Part shown: positions 8,193 through 18,835 of the stretch, one piece after another | Position numbering within the stretch: the stretch's first letter is position 1 | How the letters are laid out: every line of letters begins with the position of its first letter | NCBI GenBank assembly: GCA_035461765.1 | Contig: DATHUY010000077.1 | Span: forward strand, 62,001 to 126,000 | DNA: 64,000 nucleotides | From: Longimicrobiales bacterium | GTDB lineage: Bacteria; Gemmatimonadota; Gemmatimonadetes; Longimicrobiales; RSA9 | Direction: 5' to 3' | Notes under the pieces: model-generated | What the model was told of the DNA's origin: nothing | The model's database searches: none | The model's input: only the letters and a program-made list of their open reading frames with translations | Made by a program: the position numbers and the translations under genes

Positions 8193-9214
8193 GGGATATC
8201 GCTGTACCGGACGTGCTCCGCTCGAAACGTGATGAGCGCGGCCGTTTCGTTCTGCCCTGGCCGCTCGACCAGGAACCTACCCGCGGTCTTCGCGACATGG
8301 CGCGCTGGTATCGAGACCGCATGCGCGACGGCGTTCCGCCGAACCCTCCCGTCACCGCATTCGAGGTGATCGAGCCGGACGTCGCGGTACCGCGCAACAG
8401 CACGGACGAGCTGCGCCTCACGTGGGTCGGGCACGCCACGTTCCTGGTGCAGCTGGCCGGCATGACTATCCTCACCGATCCGATATGGAGCCGCCGCGCC
8501 TCGCCGGTCGGCTGGGCCGGGCCGTCCCGCCTGGTGCCGCCGGCTCTCGCCTTCGACTCGCTACCGGCCGTCGATGTGGTGGTGCTCTCGCATGACCATT
8601 ACGATCATCTCGACAGCCGAACCGTGCGCAGACTCCAGGCGCGATTCGGTGACGGGATCACGTGGGTCACGCCGCTCGGATACGCACCGTGGCTGCGCGG
8701 CTTCGATGTGCGCAATGTCGTGGAGCTCGACTGGTGGGACGCCGCGCACGTGGCCACACCGGGCGGAGTGCTGCACGTCCGGGCTACGCCCGCCCAGCAC
8801 TGGACGAAGCGCTCGCCCTTCAGCGAACGGACGCGGCTGTGGGCCGGATTCGTGCTGAGCGCGGACGCGGGCTCCGGTGTATACTTCTGCGGCGACACCG
8901 GCTACTTCGACGGATTCACCGCCATAGGCGGCCTCGGTCCGTTCGCCGCGTCCCTGCTGCCTATCGGTGCGTACGAGCCGCGCTGGTTCATGAAGCCCGC
9001 GCACATGAATCCGGAGGAGGCCGTGCGCGCCTACAGCGAGCTGGGCGACGGCGGGCTGTTCGTGGGCATGCACCACGCCACGTTCCGGCTGACGGACGAG
9101 CAGCCGTTCGAGCCTGCGGCGCGCACGCAGACGGCCTGGAGCCGGCGCGGCCTGCCGCCTGAACGTCTCTGGGTGCCGCGCCACGGCGAGACGCGCATCC
9201 TGCCGCTCCGCTGA
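8189..9214 (+). CDS. MBL-fold metallo-hydrolase, NAPE-PLD-like
   Basis: 341 aa. A metallo-beta-lactamase fold with the signature LSHDHYDHLD (about residue 130), plus later metal-ligand candidates in TPAQHWTKRSPF, FCGDTGYFDG and MHHATF. The N-terminal part (TWVGHATFLVQL, LTDPIWSRRASP) and the overall plan match the family that includes N-acyl-phosphatidylethanolamine phospholipase D and bacterial relatives. No signal peptide is visible, so it is probably cytoplasmic. The substrate is unknown; a phospholipid-like phosphodiester is a family-based guess. GTG 8189 overlaps the kinase stop, suggesting translational coupling. Confidence 0.85.
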   Translation: MRDIAVPDVLRSKRDERGRFVLPWPLDQEPTRGLRDMARWYRDRMRDGVPPNPPVTAFEVIEPDVAVPRNSTDELRLTWVGHATFLVQLAGMTILTDPIWSRRASPVGWAGPSRLVPPALAFDSLPAVDVVVLSHDHYDHLDSRTVRRLQARFGDGITWVTPLGYAPWLRGFDVRNVVELDWWDAAHVATPGGVLHVRATPAQHWTKRSPFSERTRLWAGFVLSADAGSGVYFCGDTGYFDGFTAIGGLGPFAASLLPIGAYEPRWFMKPAHMNPEEAVRAYSELGDGGLFVGMHHATFRLTDEQPFEPAARTQTAWSRRGLPPERLWVPRHGETRILPLR

Positions 9215-9237
9215 AACTCACTGAACGCGACGAAGCG

Positions 9238-10728
9238 ATGCTGGCGAGCGAAGCCCTCTCCGATCTCGAGCTGCTGATCCGGTCGCGGTACGGTCTCATC
9301 CATATCGACACTGTCGAGGAGGAGCGCACGGAGCTTCTCCTCAGGCATGTATCCGATCGCCTCACCCTGCCGTTCTTCACCTGGTCGCGGACACGTGGGC
9401 TGTGCCGCGACGGTCACGCGAACGGCGTCTACGAGACGCAGGACCCTGCGCAGGCACTCGCCCACATCGTCAGCTCGCAGATGGCAGGGCTGTACATGTT
9501 CCCGGCGTTCGAAGGGCTCGCCGGCAACGAGCTCATCGTGCACCGGCTGAAGGAGGTCGCGGCGGAGCTCGGCAGCCGCCGCGGCGCACTCGTCCTCACC
9601 GGCACGTCGCTCGATCTGCACGAATCAGTTCGCAGGCTGATCGCCGTGATGCCACTGCCGGAGCCCGGCCCCGAGGAGTTTCGCAGACTGATCGAGCACA
9701 TTGCGCGCGACATCGGCCGAAAGGACCCCGTGGCCGTTCAGCTCAGCGAGCAGGACGAGTCGCGGCTGCTCGGATCCCTGCGCGGACTGTCGCTGCTCGA
9801 GGCGGAAAAGGTGCTGACGAAGGCGATGGTCGAGGATCATCGCCTCACCGCCGATGACATCGTGCACGTCATCGATGCGAAGAAGCAGATCGTCGAGCGC
9901 GAGGGAGTCCTCGAGTATTACCCCGCGGAGGAATCGCTCGCGGAGGTAGCGGACCTCGCGGGACTCAAGGGCTGGCTGCGTAAGCGCCGCAACATTCTGA
10001 ACGATCCGGTGCGTGCGGCGGAGTTCGGCCTCACGTTTCCGAAGGGCCTGCTGCTGATCGGCGTACCCGGCTGCGGCAAGAGCCTGTGCGCCCGCGCCGT
10101 AGCCACGGAATGGGGCCTGCCGCTGCTGCGCCTCGATACCGGCAGCCTCTACAACAAGTTCATCGGCGAGACCGAGAACAACTTCCGGCGCGCCATGCGG
10201 ACCGCCGAGCGTCTCGCTCCCTGCGTCCTGTTCATCGATGAGCTCGAGAAGGCCTTCGCGGCCGGCGGCTCCGACGACGGCGGCGTGTCCATGCGCGTCC
10301 TCGGCACTTTTCTCTCCTGGCTCCAGGATCGGAAGCAGGACGTGTTCGTCGTCGCCACGGCCAATGACGTGTCGCGGCTGCCGCCCGAGTTCCTGCGCAA
10401 AGGGCGCTTCGATGAGACGTTCTTCGTCGACCTGCCCGACCCGGAAACCCGCACCGAAATCCTGCGCATCCATCTGAAGCGCCGCGGCCAGGATCCCGAT
10501 GCGTTCCGTCTGGACCTCGTGACCACGGCGACCCACGCGTTCAGCGGTGCCGAAGTGGAACAGGTCATCGTCTCGGCACTCTACACCGCGTTCAACGACG
10601 GCGGCGCACTCAGTACCGAACACCTGCTCCGCGAAGCCGCCGCCACCCGCCCGCTCGCTGTGATGATGGCCGAGAAGATCACTGCACTCAGGGAATGGGC
10701 GAAGGACCGGACGGTGCCCGCCAATTAG
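9238..10728 (+). CDS. Ycf46-type AAA+ ATPase
   Basis: 496 aa. The N-terminal half (about 1-250) resembles the degenerate first AAA region of Ycf46-type proteins, opening with an LIRSRYGLIHIDTVEEER-like stretch. The C-terminal half is a full AAA+ module: Walker A GVPGCGKS (about residue 275), Walker B VLFIDELEKAF (about 336), sensor ATAND and Arg-finger region RKGRFDE. Ycf46 is a conserved but poorly characterised ATPase first named from algal plastids and cyanobacteria, where it has been linked to photosynthetic or CO2 metabolism; its role here is unknown. The gene follows the MBL gene by 23 bases and is probably co-transcribed. Confidence 0.85.
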   Translation: MLASEALSDLELLIRSRYGLIHIDTVEEERTELLLRHVSDRLTLPFFTWSRTRGLCRDGHANGVYETQDPAQALAHIVSSQMAGLYMFPAFEGLAGNELIVHRLKEVAAELGSRRGALVLTGTSLDLHESVRRLIAVMPLPEPGPEEFRRLIEHIARDIGRKDPVAVQLSEQDESRLLGSLRGLSLLEAEKVLTKAMVEDHRLTADDIVHVIDAKKQIVEREGVLEYYPAEESLAEVADLAGLKGWLRKRRNILNDPVRAAEFGLTFPKGLLLIGVPGCGKSLCARAVATEWGLPLLRLDTGSLYNKFIGETENNFRRAMRTAERLAPCVLFIDELEKAFAAGGSDDGGVSMRVLGTFLSWLQDRKQDVFVVATANDVSRLPPEFLRKGRFDETFFVDLPDPETRTEILRIHLKRRGQDPDAFRLDLVTTATHAFSGAEVEQVIVSALYTAFNDGGALSTEHLLREAAATRPLAVMMAEKITALREWAKDRTVPAN

Positions 10729-10786
10729 GCGAGTCAGCGTCCCCGGCCGTGCGCGTGCTCGAGTCGTCGTTCGTTGTACCCCCGCC

Positions 10787-10858
10787 CGCGCGCGTGCGCG
10801 TGCGCATGCCCGCGTCGTTGTTACCGTAGATTCGCGCACGGGCACGCACGCGCGCACG
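10787..10858. repeat. Alternating CG/CA purine-pyrimidine tracts
   Basis: Two strictly alternating pyrimidine-purine runs, 23 bases at 10787-10809 and 17 bases at 10842-10858, are separated by about 30 bases. They are roughly complementary and could pair as an imperfect hairpin in the transcript. Such tracts favour Z-DNA under negative supercoiling. They lie downstream of the AAA+ gene in a noncoding gap. Confidence 0.6.
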
Positions 10859-10892
10859 GGCGTGGGTGGTTCAGGGATTGCCGAGAATTCGC

Positions 10893-10914
10893 ACCCGCGC
10901 TCGCGCGCGGGTTT
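10893..10914 (+). terminator. Likely terminator behind the AAA+ gene
   Basis: An 8-bp perfect stem (10893-10900 with 10905-10912) with a 4-base loop is followed by TTT on the plus strand, 165 bases after the ATPase stop. The T-run is short. Confidence 0.4.
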
Positions 10915-10922
10915 CAATAACA

Positions 10923-10954
10923 GAAAGGCCGGAAGCACCTGCTCCCGGCCTTTC
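10923..10954 (-). terminator. Terminator of the protease/propeller/barrel gene
   Basis: A 10-bp perfect stem, GAAAGGCCGG with CCGGCCTTTC, around a 12-base loop, 22 bases past the stop of the minus-strand gene. The stem itself supplies CTTTC on both strands, so it can act in both directions. Confidence 0.7.
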
Positions 10955-10976
10955 CTGTCGAACTATTCGGCGCAGG

Positions 10977-13900
10977 CTACCAGCCCGGTGACAGGCTGAA
11001 GCCCCAGTGCCAGCCCTTGTCGGGGCGCTGGAACGGGTACGCGTAGTACGCTTCCAGGATCACGTAACCGAGCACGTTCGCGCGGGCGCTCACACCGGTG
11101 CTGAACACCGGCACACGCGCGTCGGTGGTGCGTGCAAATTCGAGGGTTGGGCTCTCGTCCGCGGTCCACGCCAGGCCGACGTCGACGAACGGCGACACTT
11201 CCAGTGGCAGGTAGGGGAAGTTGATGAGCCCGAGCTCGGACACACCGAGCACTGGAATGCGCAGTTCCATGTTCGCCACGGCCACCCGCGAGCCGAACAG
11301 GCGCTCAAACGCCGGGCAGCCGCTCTGCGTATCGGGGTCCACGGTCCTGCACTCCTCGTTCTCGAACGACTCGCGCGCATAGCCGCGGATAAGCGTTTCA
11401 TATCCCACGTTGATCTCGCCGAGCAGGCGCCGGCCTTCGGAGTCGAGGCCGTCCGCGTCCTTGCCGTACCTGCCGTAATGCAGCCCCCGGAACGCCACGG
11501 TGAGCGGCCGCATGAACAGGTACCGACGGTAGTCGGCGAGCAGCGTCGCGTACTGCAGCGAGCCAAATGTGGGCGATACCTCGGCGCGCCACCTCTGTCC
11601 TGCTACGGGTGAGGTGAGACCAAAGAACGAGTTGTCTCCCACCAGCGCGGCAGAGGCCTCGACGAAGTTCAGCGCGTCCGGCGATTCTATCTCCTGCTGG
11701 ATCGGTGGCGCGATCTGCACCTGTCCGGTCGGATCGAAGAAATACTGGATGACCTCGCGATCGAATGCGTAGCGCGTGTAGCCGGCGTTGAACTCGAAGC
11801 GGCGGGTCTGCGAGAACGGGTACTGCGCCATCCCCTGCGCCTGCTGGATGTAGATTCGCTCCAGGACCTGGCTGTAGATCAGGTTGTTCGTGCCCGGCTC
11901 CCGCTCCAGGCCCTGGAACCCGGTCAGATAGGGAATGTGTCCGATGACGGCGCCGTAGTTCCACCGGTTCTCGGCGTCGATGTACATCGCCTGCCCGCCA
12001 ATGTCCTTGAAGCTGCCGTTCGCCTGCACCACCGCCTGCACCTGCTTGTTGCCCAGCATGTCGCCGAACAGGAAGCCGATGCCGCCGGCGATCCCCGCGC
12101 CGCCGAAATCGCTCACTCCGACCCCTACCGTCGGGGGTGCGATGTATTCGAGGCTGAGCTTCGAGTCGTAGTCGCGGATCGCGAACTGCCGCTGCGTCGG
12201 CAGACCCGTCACGGGATCGGCCAGATAGTCGCTCACGAGGCCACTGCCGAACGCCTCGACGGGCGGGAGCACCGCAGCGCGCGCGATCTGCGGCGTCGTC
12301 CGGTCCACCGGCTGACCGCGCGTGCGTGACGCGTCCAGCCCGTAAATGTTGTTGCCGGAGTTCTCGAACACCGAGAACATCACGCGGCCATCGCCGGCCG
12401 CGATCGACATCGCCGGCGACAGCTTGCTGATGCCGCTGATCCCCGTCGCCAGGTTCGTCACCTGGTAGAGCTGGTTCGTCGCCAGCTCCACCCGGTACAG
12501 ATCCGTGAAGCCCTGCGGGTCCGCCAGGAAGTACAGATCACGTCCGTCCGGCGAGTACTGCGGGTTGATGTGTTTGCCCGACGGGAACAGATCGAGGATC
12601 CGCGTCTGTCGCGACGCGACATCCACCACTGCCAGCCGCATCTCGCCATAGACGAGTGAGCTGAAGTCCGTCGCCGCGTCCGTCGCAAACGCGATGGAGC
12701 CGCCATCCGGTGACCACGCCGGGTGGATATTGGCGTACCGGTCGTTCGTCAGCTGCTGCACGTTGCCTGTACCGAGGTCGAGCACGTACAGGTCACTCAG
12801 GCCGCCGGCCATGCCGCTGAACGCGATGCGGCTCCCATCGGGCGACCACGCCACCGTCTGAACCGCACCCACACCTTCCACCGAGAAGCGGCGCTCGATG
12901 TCGCGCGAAGCAATGTCGACGATCGCAATCTGATTGTCCCCGCCCGCAAACACGATGAACGCGAACTTCTGTCCGTCCGGCGACCACGAGCCCGCCGACT
13001 GGATGAAGCTGAGCGCGTCGAAGTGCTCATCGCGGTCCGGGCTCGTCAGCTCCGTCACGATCTCGCCCGTGACCGCATCGGCGATGTAGAGGTCGATCGT
13101 GAAGATCTGGCGGCGCCCGAAGAACGCCACATACCGGCCATCCGGACTGACGGCCGGAGCCAGGTTCATTGCGCCCGGCTCGTCATCGTGCAGCACCCGG
13201 TCGCCTGCATCCTCCGGACGCTGCCGTCCCGCGAGGAGTGGCAGGTACGTGGCCCGTATCGATGTGATCCAGTCCTGCGAGAGCTGCTCGCTGTTCACAC
13301 CCAGCACCCGCTCGAGCGCGACCTCGAAGCCCGCACGCGTCGCATAGCGGAACACCTCGGTCACTGCGGCATCACCGTAGCGCCCGGCGACGTAGGCCCA
13401 CAGCGCCTGACCGTAGCGGTAGGGGAAGAAGCGCGTGTCCGTCGTCAGCTGTCGGATCGTCGGCAGCTCGCCGCGCAGCGCCGCGTCCCGCATCCACATT
13501 GCCGTATGCGCATCCTCACGGCCCAGCGACAGGTACTCCGCCATCCCCTCGATCAGCCACAGCGGCAGCCGGTTCAGTCCCTGGAGGCCGCCGCCGCCCG
13601 CCGACGACGAGAGGTCGTACTGGAACACGTGCACCAGCTCGTGACCCAGTACATGGTCGTTCTCGAAGTACGTTCCCGTGAACGGCATCACCACGCGGTT
13701 GCGCAGTGCGTCCGTGAACCCGCCCGTTCCCTCCGTCAGCTGGCCCCACGTCGTGTTCGTCTGCTGGAAATCAGGATGGTCGGCGTAGAAAATGAGAGGT
13801 TTCTTCAGAAACTCGTGCTGGAACGCCCGCGACAGCCGCGCATACCAGCGTTCGGACATCCGGGCGGCATCCTGCACGACCGTCTGTTCCGCCGGATAGA

Positions 13901-14066
13901 AATGAACATCGAAATGATCCGTCTCCATGATCCGCCAGTCGAACGTCTCGTATTGCACCTTCTGACGTCCGAAATACTGCGCTGCTGCGGGTGAGCTGTC
14001 GATCAGGAGCAGGGAAACGATCAAAAGGTAGAAGAGGGCAGGGCCTCTCCCGGGTCGCGACGACAT
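10977..14066 (-). CDS. Outer-membrane protein combining a peptidase-MA-like domain, PD40 propeller and surface-antigen-type barrel
   Basis: 1029 aa. After a signal peptide (LFYLLIVSLLLIDSSPAAAQ) comes a gluzincin-type domain with the zinc motif HELVHVFQYD (about residue 143) and a downstream LIEGMAEYLS supplying the third ligand. A set of PD40 blades follows (repeated WSPDG motifs, about 290-560). The last third (about 680-1029) resembles the Omp85/surface-antigen barrel, with an RGY motif and many alternating hydrophobic strands, ending in FSLSPGW with the terminal aromatic typical of barrels. It should sit in the outer membrane with the protease and propeller in the periplasm. ATG 14066 was chosen because AGGGGGGT precedes it and the signal peptide starts there. 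The substrate is unknown. Confidence 0.85.
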   Translation of the reverse strand: MSSRPGRGPALFYLLIVSLLLIDSSPAAAQYFGRQKVQYETFDWRIMETDHFDVHFYPAEQTVVQDAARMSERWYARLSRAFQHEFLKKPLIFYADHPDFQQTNTTWGQLTEGTGGFTDALRNRVVMPFTGTYFENDHVLGHELVHVFQYDLSSSAGGGGLQGLNRLPLWLIEGMAEYLSLGREDAHTAMWMRDAALRGELPTIRQLTTDTRFFPYRYGQALWAYVAGRYGDAAVTEVFRYATRAGFEVALERVLGVNSEQLSQDWITSIRATYLPLLAGRQRPEDAGDRVLHDDEPGAMNLAPAVSPDGRYVAFFGRRQIFTIDLYIADAVTGEIVTELTSPDRDEHFDALSFIQSAGSWSPDGQKFAFIVFAGGDNQIAIVDIASRDIERRFSVEGVGAVQTVAWSPDGSRIAFSGMAGGLSDLYVLDLGTGNVQQLTNDRYANIHPAWSPDGGSIAFATDAATDFSSLVYGEMRLAVVDVASRQTRILDLFPSGKHINPQYSPDGRDLYFLADPQGFTDLYRVELATNQLYQVTNLATGISGISKLSPAMSIAAGDGRVMFSVFENSGNNIYGLDASRTRGQPVDRTTPQIARAAVLPPVEAFGSGLVSDYLADPVTGLPTQRQFAIRDYDSKLSLEYIAPPTVGVGVSDFGGAGIAGGIGFLFGDMLGNKQVQAVVQANGSFKDIGGQAMYIDAENRWNYGAVIGHIPYLTGFQGLEREPGTNNLIYSQVLERIYIQQAQGMAQYPFSQTRRFEFNAGYTRYAFDREVIQYFFDPTGQVQIAPPIQQEIESPDALNFVEASAALVGDNSFFGLTSPVAGQRWRAEVSPTFGSLQYATLLADYRRYLFMRPLTVAFRGLHYGRYGKDADGLDSEGRRLLGEINVGYETLIRGYARESFENEECRTVDPDTQSGCPAFERLFGSRVAVANMELRIPVLGVSELGLINFPYLPLEVSPFVDVGLAWTADESPTLEFARTTDARVPVFSTGVSARANVLGYVILEAYYAYPFQRPDKGWHWGFSLSPGW

Positions 14067-14132
14067 GAGACCCCCCTGGGGCGTGAGATAACACCGGTTT
14101 ATGCCCGGTACTGCCGGGCTGCGAAGTCGCAA

Positions 14133-14827
14133 GGCTTATACCATGGGCGGCCTCTGATTCGTTCCGCAGGCCGCACTGCCAACCCTGTCGTATTAATACG
14201 CGCGAGTCTCTGCGAACGCGACGCCGGGCGGGCCGTGGCCCGGCGCGAAGGCGCCGCACCGGCGCTGCTTCGCCCCTGTCCGGAGTCTCTTGCAGACGGG
14301 AGCTTGCGCTGTCCATCGACGACCATTCGCGCTCGACATCTCCCGTCGATATGTGAATCGCGGTGCCCCCGAGAACAGCATTGACATGGCGAAAAGGCCC
14401 CCCGATGAACAATGCCGTCCTCCCTGATCACGAATGCGCGGATGTCGCAGTCATGCGGTGAGCCGCGCATCTTCAGAACCGTCAGCCCCCTTTTCATGTT
14501 CCCGGAGTTCACGACGTACCGGAGCAGGATGATCGAGTCGGTGAGCGTCGAGATGAGACTTTCCGTGATCGATCCTGCTGATCCGGGCCGCGAACCCACT
14601 CCGGCGACGGCTCCGCTCCGCCTGCCCTGACGCTAGCCCCTGCAACCGGCAGGACAGCGCCCGTCGGCGCGGCTGACCCCACCGACCAGCGCCAGCGGCC
14701 AGCAGAGCGCCGGGCTACGGACGCAACGCATCGATGTTTTGCAAATCGCCGTCCTTGCATTTCGCCAATCGCCCATATTAGCTTTGCGCGGCGAGTTAGA
14801 CCCCCTCTCACAGCCGAACTGAACGCG
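14133..14827. other. Gene-poor region between divergent genes
   Basis: About 700 bases with no intact gene. It contains the KaiC-family remnant listed separately (14323-14599, minus strand) and an 8-bp perfect hairpin at 14222-14245 with an 8-base loop. The promoters of the two divergent flanking genes must also lie here or just beside it. A weak TTGCAT with a downstream TATTAG (14755-14781, spacing only 15) is the best plus-strand candidate. I see no RNA gene. Confidence 0.6.
14323..14599 (-). pseudogene. Frameshifted C-terminal remnant of a KaiC-family ATPase
   Basis: On the minus strand, 14599-14413 encodes ITESLISTLTDSIILLRYV followed by a KMRGSPHDCDIRAFVI-like segment, which is the characteristic end of KaiC/RecA-superfamily ATPases (pattern STLTDSIILLRYVE...VLKMRGSxHD..IREF). 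Just after the residues REDG the match jumps to another frame and continues as LFIGGPFRHVNAVLGGTAIH (from 14412), which corresponds to the usual G.FIGEPFR tail. One extra base near 14413 explains the break. The Walker motifs and the rest of the ATPase are missing, and the frame is closed by a stop near 14635. It is a decayed fragment, not a functional clock protein. Confidence 0.75.
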
Positions 14828-16454
14828 ATGGAGCGTACACAGCGCTGGCTGCGTTGGCTTTATACAGGCCGCCTCGTGCTGGCGACGGCGATTTTCGTCG
14901 CTGCGCTGGCGCAGTGGTTCAGCCCGGATGGCAGTCCGTTCGAGACGCTCGTGGCGACGATCGCGCTGCTGTCAGCGCTCGCGGTGACGGCGTTCGGCCT
15001 GTGGTGGGTGGAGCTGCGCGATGAGGTGCCGCAGCGGAATTTCCTGTACATCCAGGTCCTGTTCGACGTCCTGCTGGTCACGGCCGCGGTCCACGTGACG
15101 GGCGGTCCACTGAGCCCGTTCCCTCCGCTCTACATCCTGGTGATCACGGCTGGTGCGCTCCTGCTGCCGCTGCCCGGCGGCATGCTGATCGGCGCGCTGG
15201 CGAGCATGCTCTTCTTTGCGGATGTGGTGTTCCTGCATCCGGTCGAACCTGCGTTACAGGATTTCATGCGGATCGCGCTGTTCTGCGTGATGGCTGTGGC
15301 GATGGCGGCGGTGGGCGATCGGCTGCGGCGCGCGGGAACGGCGCTGGGCGCGATCGAGTCGGAGCTTCATCAGCTGCGGGTGGAGACGGGCGACATCCTG
15401 GACGGGATCGATACGGCGCTCGTGACGGTGGATGGGGAAGGTCGGCTGATGTACATGAACACGGCCGCGGTGAAGCTGCTGGGGATCGGGTCGGAGGACG
15501 ACGTGGAGGTGCGGCCGGTGCTGGAGGACCTGGAGCGGAGCGCGCCGGGTCTCGGCCGGCTGATGCGCCGGACGGCGGCCACGCGGGTGCCGGTGGGTCG
15601 ATTCGAGATCAGGAGAAACACGCCGGAGGGCGCCCGCTACCTGAGTGTGCGGACGACGGTCCTGGACCGGGATGACGAGCCGAGCGTGACGGCGGTGATC
15701 CAGGACATCAGCGAGGCGCGGCAGATGGATGACCTGATCCATCGGGCGGAGCGGCTCGAGGCGGTCGCTGCGCTGGGTGCCTCGCTGGCGCACGAGATCA
15801 AGAACCCGCTGGCTTCGATACGGAGCGCAGCGGAGCAGCTGGGCGGGTCGCGGCTGCGGTCGGAGGACCGGGAGACGTTGAACGGGCTGATCGTGTCGGA
15901 AACGGAGCGACTCAGCCGGCTGCTGACGGAGTTCATGGACTTCAGTCGTTTCGACGCACAGCGGTGGTCGAGCGTCGACCTGGGCAGGGTCGCGCGCGAT
16001 GCGATCGAGCTCGTGACGCGGCATCCGGACCGGACGGACGACCTCCGCATCGACTTCGCGTGGCCGGACGTGCCGGTGGTGGTGGACGGGGATCACGACC
16101 TGCTGCATCGCGCCGTGTTCAACCTGGTGCTGAACGCGGTGCAGCATACCGGCCGGGACGGAGTGGTGACGGTGGAGGTCGACCATCCGAACGGTGACAT
16201 GCCGCCGAGCGTGCAGCTGCCGAAGCCGGTGCGCCTGCGTGTGCGTGACACCGGCGCGGGCGTCAGCGAGGAGGACATCCCGCGCATGTTCGATCCGTTC
16301 TTCACGCGTCGCTCGGGGGGCACCGGGCTCGGGCTTGCGCTGGTGCACCGTGCGGTCGAGGCCCACCGCGGAGCGATTCTGGTAGACAGCCCCGCCGGGG
16401 CGGGGGCGTGCTTCACGATCTACTTGCCGGCGCATGCCGGCCGGGAGCTGGGTG

Positions 16455-16474
<20 letters not shown>
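14828..16474 (+). CDS. PilS/NtrB-type membrane sensor histidine kinase
   Basis: 548 aa. About six hydrophobic helices occupy residues 12-160, as in PilS. A PAS domain follows (about 185-310, starting ILDGIDTALVTVDGEG), then a HisKA/HATPase core: H-box LGASLAHEIKNPLASIRSA (about 320), N-box FNLVLNAVQHTG, G1 RDTGAGVSEEDIPRMFDPFF and G2 GGTGLGLALVH. The H-box HEIKNPL is of the NtrB/PilS type that partners sigma-54 activators, and such an activator overlaps it downstream by 20 bases. It probably senses a membrane signal and phosphorylates that regulator. It is the first gene of the long glycan operon. Confidence 0.9.
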
Positions 16475-17857
<1,383 letters not shown>

Positions 17858-17861
<4 letters not shown>

Positions 17862-18835
17862 ATGAGAACGTGACAGCCAGATGCAGGGTCTCGATCGTCA
17901 TGCCCGTCTACAACGAGGCGCGCACCGTCGAGTACGCCATCCGTCGCCTGCGCACGGTGCCCCTGAACATGGAGCTGATCTGTATCGATGACGGCTCACG
18001 TGACGGTACGCGCGATGTCCTCGCGCGTCTGCACGAGGAAGGCGTCATCGACAACCTGATCCTCCAGGAGCGCAACCAGGGGAAGGGTGCCGCCGTCCGC
18101 CGGGGCATCCAGGCCGCGACGGGCGATGTCACCGTCATCCAGGACGCCGACCTGGAGTACGACCCGTTCGACCTGCCGGCGCTGCTCGGGCCGATCCTCG
18201 ACAACCGGGCGGACGTCGTGTTCGGCAGCCGCTTCCTCGGCGGGCCGCACCGGGTGCTGTACTTCTGGCACAGCGTCGGCAACGGACTGCTCACGCTCAT
18301 CTCGAACATGTTCACGGACCTGAACCTCACAGACATGGAGACGTGCTACAAGATGGCACGTACCGGCCTGCTTAAGAGTCTGCCGCTCAAGACGGACCGC
18401 TTCGGCATCGAGCCGGAGCTGACGGCGCGCTTCTCACAGGCCCAGGCCCGCATCTACGAAGTGCCGATCAGCTACAACGGCCGGACGTACGCTGAGGGCA
18501 AGAAGATCAACTGGAAGGACGGGGTCGCCGCGTTCTGGCACATCTTCCGGTCGAACGTACTCGACCGGAAGGCGGAACCATACGACCGTGCGATCGAGAG
18601 CGGCCATGGAGAGCACGCGGGCGCGCACGCGCGCGTGTCGGCCATTGGCGAAGGCCGTGATGCAGGTGTGCCGCCTGGCAACGATGCCGCCGGCGAGCGC
18701 TGGGCGGCCGGGCGCCGCCACAGGGACGACGGCGTGGGCGCGCGTGCAGATCGCACCGATGCGCGGCGTACCGATGCGGACATGGACGCCCCCGTCACAT
18801 CGGCTGGCGGTGACGGCGCGGGACATACGAGGTAG
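17858..18835 (+). CDS. GT2 glycosyltransferase, dolichyl/polyprenyl-phosphate sugar synthase-like, with disordered tail
   Basis: 325 aa. The GT-A fold is clear: VSIVMPVYNEARTVEYAIRR at the start, IDDGSRDGT, a QGKGAAVRRG motif and QDADLEYDP as the metal-binding DXD-type site. The pattern resembles DPM1-like enzymes that load a sugar onto polyprenyl phosphate. Residues 1-245 account for the enzyme. The remaining 80 residues are rich in Gly, Ala, Arg, Asp and His with no recognisable domain. The start overlaps the regulator stop (ATGA) and the stop shares a base with the GTG of rmlD. It may supply lipid-linked sugar to the large membrane glycosyltransferases of the same operon (inference). Confidence 0.88.
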
